DNA of 34,499 nucleotides from Gammaproteobacteria bacterium. Its GTDB lineage: Bacteria; Pseudomonadota; Gammaproteobacteria; Pseudomonadales; Azotimanducaceae. The translations under genes and the position numbers were made by a program. The stretch lies in the NCBI GenBank assembly GCA_027292925.1, contig JAPUGI010000261.1:1-34499 (forward strand), read 5' to 3'. The notes under the pieces were generated by a model. That model was not told the DNA's origin. It worked only from the letters and a program-made list of their open reading frames with translations, and did no database searches. Of this stretch, positions 8,521 to 15,174 are shown in pieces. Every line of letters starts with the position of its first letter. Position 1 is the first letter of the stretch.

Positions 8521-8536
8521 CTTGTCGGTAAATAGT

Positions 8537-8965
8537 TCAGCTTTTCAGGTCACTTGCGTGATTTTCCTCTGCAAACTCGGTTACAGCTTTTAATATCTGG
8601 CGGCAGGTTAATTGACCTTGAAGCTCCCCATCTTTCACAACAGGTCTTCTGCGATGTTTGTGATCTAGCATGGAGGTAGCCACTGCAAGTATCTCATCTT
8701 CGGGGCTATTCACTTCAACGTTGGCAGTCATTATATCACTCACTAACGCTCCACCCGGGTCCGCACCGTTATAAACGCTGGTTACCATTGCTTGAAGACA
8801 ATCCAGCTCCGAAAGCATACCGACCAGCTTACCGTTCTCATCGGTCACCATCGCCCCTGACACCTGGTTAGCAAGAATTTCATGGGCCGCCTCATACACA
8901 TTCATATCCGGACGAACAGCAACTGGATTGTCCACCATATACTCGGAAATGCTGGTTTTAGTCAT
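8537..8965 (-). CDS. CBS-domain pair protein
   Basis: A 142-residue stand-alone protein made of two CBS domains: residues ~8-60 (MVDNPVAVRPDMNVYEAAHEIL, then GAMVTDENGKLVGMLSE) and ~78-135 (IMTANVEVNSPEDEILAVATSML, then RRRPVVKDGELQGQLTCRQIL). CBS pairs bind adenine nucleotides or similar ligands and act as energy sensors or regulatory modules. The ATG has AGGAT at a suitable distance. It is downstream of the TrmB-like gene (69-base gap) and upstream of the repeat protein (87-base gap), all on the minus strand. A partnership with the repeat protein is my inference from position only. Confidence 0.88.
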   Translation of the reverse strand: MTKTSISEYMVDNPVAVRPDMNVYEAAHEILANQVSGAMVTDENGKLVGMLSELDCLQAMVTSVYNGADPGGALVSDIMTANVEVNSPEDEILAVATSMLDHKHRRRPVVKDGELQGQLTCRQILKAVTEFAEENHASDLKS

Positions 8966-9034
8966 GTTCAGATCCTGCAGAGGCAGATTTTTATTGCGGG
9001 GCAGTTTGCGCTATCGCAGGTCAATCCGCAATGG

Positions 9035-9781
9035 TCACAGGCGCTGCCACAAAGTATCAAAAGAAATCTGCATAACGAGTGCGATCGCGTCAGAGTTCAG
9101 CAGGACCGCGGTTGGGTAGTCTCCCTGGACCAGGGAAATCATGACACATTTCGGGGGGTAGATCGCGACGTAGCTGGCTGCATGATCACTGGCTTCTGTC
9201 TCTATCCACTTGCGTTCTGCAAGCGGGGCATCTTCACCGCCATCGCCAATCGCAATAACATTGACAGAGATCCCTTTGCGTACCCGTTGTCGGGTGAAGT
9301 TAGGGAATGGCCGATATAAATATTTACGAATTTGTTTGGAAGAATAGACCCGGTACCGCTTTTGCGCTTGAGTCTCAACTGTCTTGAGAATGTCCTTTAG
9401 GACAAACTCAATGCCCTCGTCTCCCTCGTAGTGATGTACATTGATGGTGCTCGAGTCGGGTTTGATGTTATTGAGGTCTGGCAGGATGTCGTGGCGTAAT
9501 ACATCGGTTGCCCTCGCCAGGATATCTTGTTTCTCCTCGGCAATTTTCACAAGTTGATCCGGTGGTTCGGCGCAGAAAAACTTTCGTTTACCCTTTGGGA
9601 AGTAGCTCACCAGCGAACGGGTCCGCAGGGTCTTCAGTTCCTCGTAGGTTGTACCGCGATTAAGGCCCGCACCGGTAGCGATGTCTCGAATGGAACCCGG
9701 GCCTTGTTTTAGTAACGTCAGATAGATGTCAGTCTGCCGGTCAGAGAGTCCAATCTGTTTTAAGGTTTCGTGTATTATCAT
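9035..9781 (-). CDS. TrmB-like transcriptional regulator
   Basis: A 248-residue regulator with an N-terminal winged helix of the TrmB type: a helical start (LKQIGLSDRQTDIYLTLL), then DIATGAGLNRGTTYEELKTL as the recognition region and a wing (KGKRKFFCAEPPDQL). A short coiled coil leads to a C-terminal effector-like domain of about 140 residues. TrmB proteins often sense sugars. It is transcribed away from the GlmS-like gene across a 110-base region holding two identical dyads, so it very likely controls itself and that operon. The sugar-phosphate ligand suggested by the target is inference. Confidence 0.82.
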   Translation of the reverse strand: MIIHETLKQIGLSDRQTDIYLTLLKQGPGSIRDIATGAGLNRGTTYEELKTLRTRSLVSYFPKGKRKFFCAEPPDQLVKIAEEKQDILARATDVLRHDILPDLNNIKPDSSTINVHHYEGDEGIEFVLKDILKTVETQAQKRYRVYSSKQIRKYLYRPFPNFTRQRVRKGISVNVIAIGDGGEDAPLAERKWIETEASDHAASYVAIYPPKCVMISLVQGDYPTAVLLNSDAIALVMQISFDTLWQRL

Positions 9782-9798
9782 GCTTCGTCAATGAAAAA

Positions 9799-9817
9799 TG
9801 TCAAATAAATGATGACA
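9799..9817. promoter_or_regulatory. operator dyad 1 (TGTCA-N9-TGACA)
   Basis: A perfect inverted repeat with a nine-base AT-rich spacer, starting 18 bases upstream of the TrmB-like gene's start codon. It matches the second dyad at 9872-9890 in arm sequence and spacer length, and the two centres are 73 bases apart (about seven turns). Confidence 0.65.
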
Positions 9818-9824
9818 ATTAGTA

Positions 9825-9852
9825 TTGATGTCAAAAAAGATATGTATATATT
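9825..9852 (+). promoter_or_regulatory. predicted promoter for the GlmS-like operon, with extra half-site
   Basis: TTGATG (9825-9830) and TATATT (9847-9852) are separated by 16 bases, a reasonable sigma-70 promoter reading towards the GlmS-like gene. A further TGTCA half-site (9829-9833) overlaps its -35. On the minus strand the same place reads TTGACA, a consensus -35 for the regulator gene, so the two promoters appear to overlap back to back. Confidence 0.45.
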
Positions 9853-9871
9853 GCGATTTATTATGTATTAG

Positions 9872-9890
9872 TGTCAATTAGAGTATGACA
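9872..9890. promoter_or_regulatory. operator dyad 2 (TGTCA-N9-TGACA)
   Basis: Second perfect copy of the dyad, ending one base before the ATG at 9892 and so covering the ribosome-binding region. It lies downstream of the predicted promoter, a position suited to repression by roadblock or, with dyad 1, by looping. Confidence 0.65.
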
Positions 9891-9891
9891 T

Positions 9892-11643
9892 ATGTGTGGA
9901 ATTGTTGCTTGTGCGGGTGAGGATGTAGGTGATCTGGCGGTTGCTGGATTGCAACGGCTCCAATATCGGGGTTATGACAGCTATGGATTTGCCTGGGTCA
10001 ATGAAGAAAAAGGCGTAATACAGACAAGGAAGAGTGTCGACTCGCTGGATGACCTGCAGGATCAGCTGCCTCGTTGTAACGCGGTGTTGGGGCATACGCG
10101 CTGGGCAACCCATGGAGGAGTCAGTGTAGAAAACTGTCATCCACATTCTGCACGCAACCTGGAGTTTTCCCTGGTACACAACGGCATCGTGGAAAATTAC
10201 CAGACCTTGAAAGAAACAATCGTAACCCCGGCATACGTAAGTGATACCGATACAGAGGTCATTGTACGGCTATTGGAGATTGCCCTGAAAACGGCCTGTT
10301 CCCGTCCCGAGGCGTTGCGCGATGTGCTTAACAGGCTTGATGGCAGGAATACAATCGTAGTGCTGTTTTCAGATGGTGAGATGCTGGGCGTTCGTGAAGG
10401 TTCCCCGCTAATGCTCGGCAAGGCTAGCAACCAGTATTTCCTCGGTTCCGACGTCTTCAGTTTTGCCAGGACTACAACCGTTTGTTGTCCTGTTGCGCAG
10501 CGGCACATAGTTAGAATCAAGGATCAGCGAGTTGAAATGTTCGATGAAACCGGTGAGCCGTGTGAAATTGAATGGGTCCTGGCAGAGTTGCCTGAAACTG
10601 ATGTTGGCAGAGACGGTTATCCGCACTACATGCTGAAGGAAATTATGGAGCAGTGGCAAACCGTTTCGAGGCAAGGAATGTTGGCTGGAACCGATCTGGA
10701 TAACTTCGTCCAGGAATTAAAACATTGCGGGAATCTGCTGGTAACCGGGGCGGGTGGTGCCTATTTCGCCTGCGTGCAGATCGCCTGGCTGCTTCGCGAA
10801 CTGGCAGGATTCAGGGTTCTTGCAGTACCAGCTTACGAAATCGATTCCATGAAGCCGTTGTATAAGCCAGGCGACTTCCTGTTGGCTATCAGCCAAAGCG
10901 GTGAGACTGCCGATACGATTCAGGCCATCGAAACCGCGACGGCATGGGGTATGCGGGTGGCGTCCCTGGTCAATATGCCCATGTCGACGCTGGCTTTTTT
11001 ATCGGAATTCAGTTTCGCCAATCATAGTGGTCCGGAAATTTGCGTCCTTTCCACTAAATCGGCAACAGCACAGGTAACTTTTGGCTATCTGCTAGCAAAA
11101 TCGTTGGCTGGTCAGAACGATACAGGGGAACATATTGATAAGTTGAGCAGTGCCCTCAGCCGGTATCTAACAGATACGACGTCAAGAGAATTGCAAGAAT
11201 TGGCAGCCAGTCTTTTGCCAACTCACAATCTGTTTATTCTTGGCAGAGGGCTTTTTTACGGAAGCGCATTGATGGCAGCACTCAACATCAAGGAAGCAAG
11301 TTATTTTCATGCGGAAGCCTTCGCCGCGGGGGAATTGAAGCATGGTGTTATCGCGCTGATCGAAGAGGGTGTTCCGGTGATCTTGTTCGTCGACAAAGAC
11401 GATTCCTATATGCTAAATGTCGCGTCAGAAGTAAAGTCACGTGGCGCCCGGGTCATCGGCATCGCTTATGAAAACAACGAGCTTTTTGATGATTTTATCT
11501 GCATGCCGACGCTTTCGGACCCATTGCTTGCGACGGTTTGCGGGATGGTTCCCTGCCAGCTTATTGCCTATCACCTTGGCGTTCATGCTGGGATCAATCC
11601 GGACAAACCCCGAAATCTCGCGAAGAGTGTGACAGTGCAATAA
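9892..11643 (+). CDS. GlmS-like glutamine:sugar-phosphate aminotransferase (isomerising), divergent
   Basis: A 583-residue protein with the full glutamine--fructose-6-phosphate aminotransferase layout. The glutaminase domain starts at Cys2 (MCGIVAC) and contains HTRWATHG and HNGIVENY. Two SIS domains follow, with SQSGETADT, STKSATAQ, AGELKHG and the C-terminal NLAKSVTVQ, whose Lys matches the substrate-linked Lys of E. coli GlmS. Differences: it is shorter than the usual ~609 residues, and the phosphate-binding CGTS loop reads GAGGAY. The product is probably glucosamine-6-phosphate or a related amino sugar. Control by the divergent TrmB-like regulator, and the HEAT/PhyH genes behind it, suggest a specialised role rather than the housekeeping glmS. 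Confidence 0.85.
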   Translation: MCGIVACAGEDVGDLAVAGLQRLQYRGYDSYGFAWVNEEKGVIQTRKSVDSLDDLQDQLPRCNAVLGHTRWATHGGVSVENCHPHSARNLEFSLVHNGIVENYQTLKETIVTPAYVSDTDTEVIVRLLEIALKTACSRPEALRDVLNRLDGRNTIVVLFSDGEMLGVREGSPLMLGKASNQYFLGSDVFSFARTTTVCCPVAQRHIVRIKDQRVEMFDETGEPCEIEWVLAELPETDVGRDGYPHYMLKEIMEQWQTVSRQGMLAGTDLDNFVQELKHCGNLLVTGAGGAYFACVQIAWLLRELAGFRVLAVPAYEIDSMKPLYKPGDFLLAISQSGETADTIQAIETATAWGMRVASLVNMPMSTLAFLSEFSFANHSGPEICVLSTKSATAQVTFGYLLAKSLAGQNDTGEHIDKLSSALSRYLTDTTSRELQELAASLLPTHNLFILGRGLFYGSALMAALNIKEASYFHAEAFAAGELKHGVIALIEEGVPVILFVDKDDSYMLNVASEVKSRGARVIGIAYENNELFDDFICMPTLSDPLLATVCGMVPCQLIAYHLGVHAGINPDKPRNLAKSVTVQ

Positions 11644-11651
11644 TCGGTATA

Positions 11652-12227
11652 ATGTTCTACCCGAACGATAAGGCTTGCCTGGTAATTGCTGTGAGATACT
11701 CCGTCGTTACGATGCTGATAACTGCATTGACCGCCTCGAGTCATCAGGTCCACGCCAGTGATGATGTGGTGCTTGACCTGTTAAAAGGGTATGAGTGGCG
11801 TTTGCAGGAAGACAAGTTGCAGAGTATTGGCCCCGATGCTTACAAGTCGTTACTGAATATTGCTGATGACGCTGGCCAGGTCAATTTTATTCGTGCCAGG
11901 GCAGCACTTGCGTTGACGATGTTTCCCAACGATGAGGTTTGGGATTTTTATGAACGTGAGATCACGATGGGGCAGAACAGAATCAGGCGTAGACAATTGG
12001 TGCAGAATTTTTGTACATCTTTTTTACAGACGAGACCCAATAGAGTCGAATCAGCGTTGATGCCTTTGCTGAGCGCATCAGATGCTCACTTGCGCAGCAA
12101 CACTGCCAGGTGTTTGCAGAAAATCGACAGCGAGCAAGCGAGAGCCGCACTCGAATCCTATCGCAGAACTATATCTGAAGCCTGGGAATTGCGTGCCGCC
12201 GGGTTCGACATGAAGGAAAAAAGATGA
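11652..12227 (+). CDS. exported HEAT-repeat-like protein
   Basis: The ORF track start (11538) is inside the GlmS-like gene; the ATG at 11652 follows that stop by eight bases and gives 191 residues. A GTG at 11691 is an alternative and would give a tighter signal peptide (hydrophobic VVTMLITALTASS, then HVHA-like cleavage before SDD). The mature part is helical, with ARAALALTMFPNDEVWDFYE and LRSNTARCLQKIDSEQARAALESY, the spacing of HEAT-like helix pairs. Such domains are binding scaffolds. Its TGA stop overlaps the PhyH gene's ATG, indicating coupling. No close family recognised. Confidence 0.65.
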   Translation: MFYPNDKACLVIAVRYSVVTMLITALTASSHQVHASDDVVLDLLKGYEWRLQEDKLQSIGPDAYKSLLNIADDAGQVNFIRARAALALTMFPNDEVWDFYEREITMGQNRIRRRQLVQNFCTSFLQTRPNRVESALMPLLSASDAHLRSNTARCLQKIDSEQARAALESYRRTISEAWELRAAGFDMKEKR

Positions 12228-12991
12228 ATGAGGTTCAACTTGATGATATTGAACTCGCGACATTCCGGCGAGACGGTTATGTCGTTTGCCGGGCGTTTGC
12301 AAGCCGAGACCAATGTGATGAGTTAGAGGCAGTCGCCGGGGAACATCTTGCTGCACAACTGGCGCCTATCGAATATGAGATCGATGTTCAGTATCCCGGC
12401 GCGCCTGCCAGTTCGGATGCAGAAGGTGCGGAAACTTCCAGACGTCTGTTGCAGGCCTGTAGCCGTCATGAGGTTTTTCGACACTGGGCAACTTCTGGCG
12501 AACTCGTGTCTGTCCTGCGTGAATTATTCGCCAATGACTCACTGGCACTTTCCCAATGCCACCACAATTGTATTATGACCAAGCAACCCGGTTACAGCAG
12601 TGCCACCTTGTGGCACCAGGACAACCGTTACTGGTCGTTTGATCAGCAAAATCTAATTAGCGTCTGGCTGGCTCTTGGTAATGAGACCCATGAAAATGGT
12701 TGCCTGCGGGTTATTCCAGGGACTCACTTGATGGAAATCGATACCGGCAGGTTTGATGCTGCACTGTTTTTGCGAGCCGACCTGCCGGAAAATCAACCGC
12801 TAATTATGCAATCTGAATTTGTGCCGCTGAACAAGGGGGATGTGCTCTTTTTCCATAGTCGCTTGTTCCATGCCGCAGGACACAATTCCACGGAAAAGAC
12901 CAAGTTCTCGCTGGTGTTTACCTATCACGAATCGACCAATCACCCGATTCAGAACACGAGATCCGCGAAATTCCCGTCTATTGCGGTTTAG
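12224..12991 (+). CDS. phytanoyl-CoA dioxygenase (PhyH) family Fe(II)/2-oxoglutarate oxygenase
   Basis: A 255-residue oxygenase. WHQDNRYW supplies the iron ligands His131 and Asp133, and the third ligand is probably His216 in LFHAAGHN. The typical Arg that binds 2-oxoglutarate may be replaced by Lys (TEKTKFSLVF). The middle reads ISVWLALGNETHENGCLRVIPGTH, strongly typical of PhyH proteins. It would hydroxylate a small molecule using O2 and 2-oxoglutarate; the family includes oxygenases of lipids, phosphonates and natural products. It is the last gene of the GlmS-like operon, overlapping the HEAT gene by four bases (ATGA). Substrate unknown. Confidence 0.85.
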   Translation: MNEVQLDDIELATFRRDGYVVCRAFASRDQCDELEAVAGEHLAAQLAPIEYEIDVQYPGAPASSDAEGAETSRRLLQACSRHEVFRHWATSGELVSVLRELFANDSLALSQCHHNCIMTKQPGYSSATLWHQDNRYWSFDQQNLISVWLALGNETHENGCLRVIPGTHLMEIDTGRFDAALFLRADLPENQPLIMQSEFVPLNKGDVLFFHSRLFHAAGHNSTEKTKFSLVFTYHESTNHPIQNTRSAKFPSIAV

Positions 12992-13079
12992 GTTCCCAAA
13001 TTCCCATGGGTACCGAATACCTGCTTGAATTTAACCGGGGGATCCATAGGCCAGGGTGATATACAGTAATCGTCGATAT

Positions 13080-13101
13080 GGTATTCTGGAAACGGAATAC
13101 C
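13080..13101. repeat. perfect inverted repeat upstream of the FHA-protease gene
   Basis: GGTATTC and GAATACC flank an eight-base spacer. It sits 88 bases after the PhyH stop and 157 bases before the proposed FHA-protease start. No T-run follows, so it is more likely a protein-binding dyad or an RNA hairpin than an intrinsic terminator. Confidence 0.4.
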
Positions 13102-13257
13102 TTCGGCTTGGTGTGAACGAAATCGGTGATCGCGCAAGTGATCTATTTGATCTTTCCAGGCCATTTATTGATTTCGTATCGCTTGAAGCAAGGGTTTGAG
13201 CTCATTGAGTTTTCAACGGTTTTGAGTATAGTAGATTTGAGATTTGAGGACTCGCCC

Positions 13258-14838
13258 TTGTTCGGATATCCCCTGAAATCCAGATACCTTTCCACCATTG
13301 TCAAACTGTTGGTGTGGATATCTTTTCTTTCGTTTTCGCTTTTTTCCTTAACCCTGAATTCTGCAGTGGCGGAGTTGCGTGAGTCATTGTTAAACAGGAG
13401 CATCATCACCGTAAACGCATACCGGGGGAAAAACATAAAAAATCACGGTACCGGATTTATAGTGCAGTCGGATCGATTTAACGGCTATGTGATAACAAAT
13501 TCACATTTTCTCGACGGAAGTGATACGACCACTGTAAATGTTCCCAATTCAGGGGCGGAATTAGTAGCCCAGATACTTCGAAATGAACCGTCTTATGATT
13601 TTGCACTTCTTAAGGTGAATGGCCTAAATCTGCCACCGCTTGAATTTAGTCGAAATCTACCGCAGGTGGGAGAGGTCGTCTGGTCGGCTGTTAAGTGGCA
13701 AGGTGACAACACCTCGGTTGGGCTTGCGCGAGGAATACTGCGTAGCAGTTACGAGATGGCGGCATCTGAAATTGTATTGTTCAGTCACTCGGCCATGCTG
13801 GGAGAAGGGAGTTTTGGGTCGGTCTTATTAAATGAGTGTGGCCATGTAATTGGTCTAAATATGGCCACGCCCGGTTTAGATGCCAGCGTTCGGGCCGTAA
13901 ATGTGGCATCACTGCGATCAGTACTGCTGTCGCAAAACATCAAAATCACGTTTGCCGATGGAGGGTGCATCTCCGAAGTAACCCTGGCGAAAAATATGGC
14001 GGACCTGGCAGCAGTCGAAGCCAGAAAAGCACGGGAGGAGGCAACCAAGGCACAGGTTCTGGCAACCTCACTTGAAAAGAAGTTACAAAAGTCCGACCGG
14101 CGTAGTGATTCACTGCTGAGACAGACTCGTGCAGCAAGAGAAAAAGCTGATGCAGCCTTGCTCGCTGCAGAAATTGCGCAGAAAAATGCAGATGTAAACA
14201 GGATCGAGCTGGCAAGGAAAACCGCCAGCCTGGAAGCAGAAGCACTGGCCATGAAGGAGAGCTATGAAAAAGGTCAGGTTGAATCAGAGCAGCGGTTTAA
14301 AGAGGGGCTGAAAGAACAGCAAAGAGAAGCAATTTTCAGGGAATACATACTGATAGGGACGTCGCTGGTGCTGCTCATCGGTATGGTGGTTGTCTTTTTG
14401 GTTATGCGCCGGCGCGGCAAGTCAACGCCGGACCTGGCCGAAGCATCACCCATTCCTTTGGGCCAGGAGCTGGAGGTAAAAAACGATACGGAACATCACC
14501 ACGAGGAGCTGACTGAGTTTGTGCTTGATGGCCGGGATGATGAGGGGATCCGCTATCTTCTGCGCATATCGGGTGATCAGCTACTTAACGAGGACGGCGT
14601 GATCATTGGCCGCAATCCCAAGGATTCTCCCTACATCATCAATCATGCCGATGTATCCAGAAAGCATGCCCGAATGCGAGTCATGAAGAACCGGGTCTTT
14701 ATCGAAGATCTCGGGTCAACTAATGGCACTTCGGTAAATGGTCAATCGATCGACGAAAAGGGGCCGGTTTCCATCGACAGTGGTGACCAGATAATCATAG
14801 GTTCAGTGGTGATGAATCTCCGCGTTTTGTCAGCCTAA
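13258..14838 (+). CDS. trypsin-like protease domain - coiled coil - TM - FHA protein
   Basis: Numbers are from the ORF-track start at 13126. The real start is probably TTG 13258 (residue 45), with AGGA seven bases upstream; 526 residues. The N-terminal hydrophobic segment (60-80) is a signal or anchor. The protease-like domain (~90-270) has the triad candidates His127 (ITNSHFL), Asp158 (YDFALLKV) and Ser229 (GEGSFGSVLL); the usual SGGP is changed to SFGS. An Ala/Lys/Glu-rich coiled coil covers ~285-405, a membrane span ~407-427, and an FHA domain ~475-570 with IGRNP, VSRKHARM and DLGSTNGTSVNG. This places the protease in the periplasm and the phosphothreonine-binding FHA in the cytoplasm, as if linking envelope state to kinase signalling. 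No kinase is in the window. Confidence 0.85.
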   Translation: MFGYPLKSRYLSTIVKLLVWISFLSFSLFSLTLNSAVAELRESLLNRSIITVNAYRGKNIKNHGTGFIVQSDRFNGYVITNSHFLDGSDTTTVNVPNSGAELVAQILRNEPSYDFALLKVNGLNLPPLEFSRNLPQVGEVVWSAVKWQGDNTSVGLARGILRSSYEMAASEIVLFSHSAMLGEGSFGSVLLNECGHVIGLNMATPGLDASVRAVNVASLRSVLLSQNIKITFADGGCISEVTLAKNMADLAAVEARKAREEATKAQVLATSLEKKLQKSDRRSDSLLRQTRAAREKADAALLAAEIAQKNADVNRIELARKTASLEAEALAMKESYEKGQVESEQRFKEGLKEQQREAIFREYILIGTSLVLLIGMVVVFLVMRRRGKSTPDLAEASPIPLGQELEVKNDTEHHHEELTEFVLDGRDDEGIRYLLRISGDQLLNEDGVIIGRNPKDSPYIINHADVSRKHARMRVMKNRVFIEDLGSTNGTSVNGQSIDEKGPVSIDSGDQIIIGSVVMNLRVLSA

Positions 14839-15174
14839 TAACCACTCTGGCTGTGTCCCGCAAATTGTTAAATAATTGATTTGTCTGCTAAAATCAGGGG
14901 TCAGGTTGGCATCCCGGTGATGTTTGATTGATAAGAACAATGGGGGAAACCGGGTCAGGTTGAGTTACGGGTGAGGCACTCTTAGTAATATAAGAGATAG
15001 AGGTGGGCGAAAATCCTACTACAACTATAAGTGCGTTAACGCAAGTTACGCAAAATTCTTTTGCCAAACGATCATATTAGGGACCGTGATGACATCGACC
15101 GCAAGGTTTGTGTAATTTTGCATGCGTGGATCATGAAGAAGTGTGATTAGGTTGAGAAGAGGGTAAATAATACG
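14839..15174. other. 336-base intergenic region and korA leader, rich in small repeats
   Basis: No gene is seen here. It holds an 11-base direct repeat GGGTCAGGTTG (14898-14908 and 14952-14962), a hairpin CTCTTA-N6-TAAGAG (14979-14996), and a 12-base palindrome TGCGTTAACGCA (15032-15043) followed at once by a related GTTACGCAAA. An AGAGG-type ribosome site lies just before the korA ATG. I recognise no known riboswitch. It may be a structured leader or operator region for korAB. Confidence 0.5.
15032..15043. promoter_or_regulatory. 12-base perfect palindrome, possible korAB operator
   Basis: TGCGTTAACGCA is its own reverse complement and is followed directly by GTTACGCAAA, a degenerate repeat of its right half (GTTAACGCAA). 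It lies 132 bases before korA. Typical of a dimeric regulator's site; the regulator is unknown. Confidence 0.4.

Noticed and set aside
13080-13101. Intrinsic terminator of the GlmS-like operon
   Set aside because: The hairpin is AT-rich in its arms and has no following T-run on either strand.
13785-14252. 155-residue minus-strand ORF, Ala/Ser-rich
   Set aside because: It is the antisense shadow of the coiled-coil region of the FHA-protease gene, whose Ala/Lys/Glu codons produce long antisense frames.
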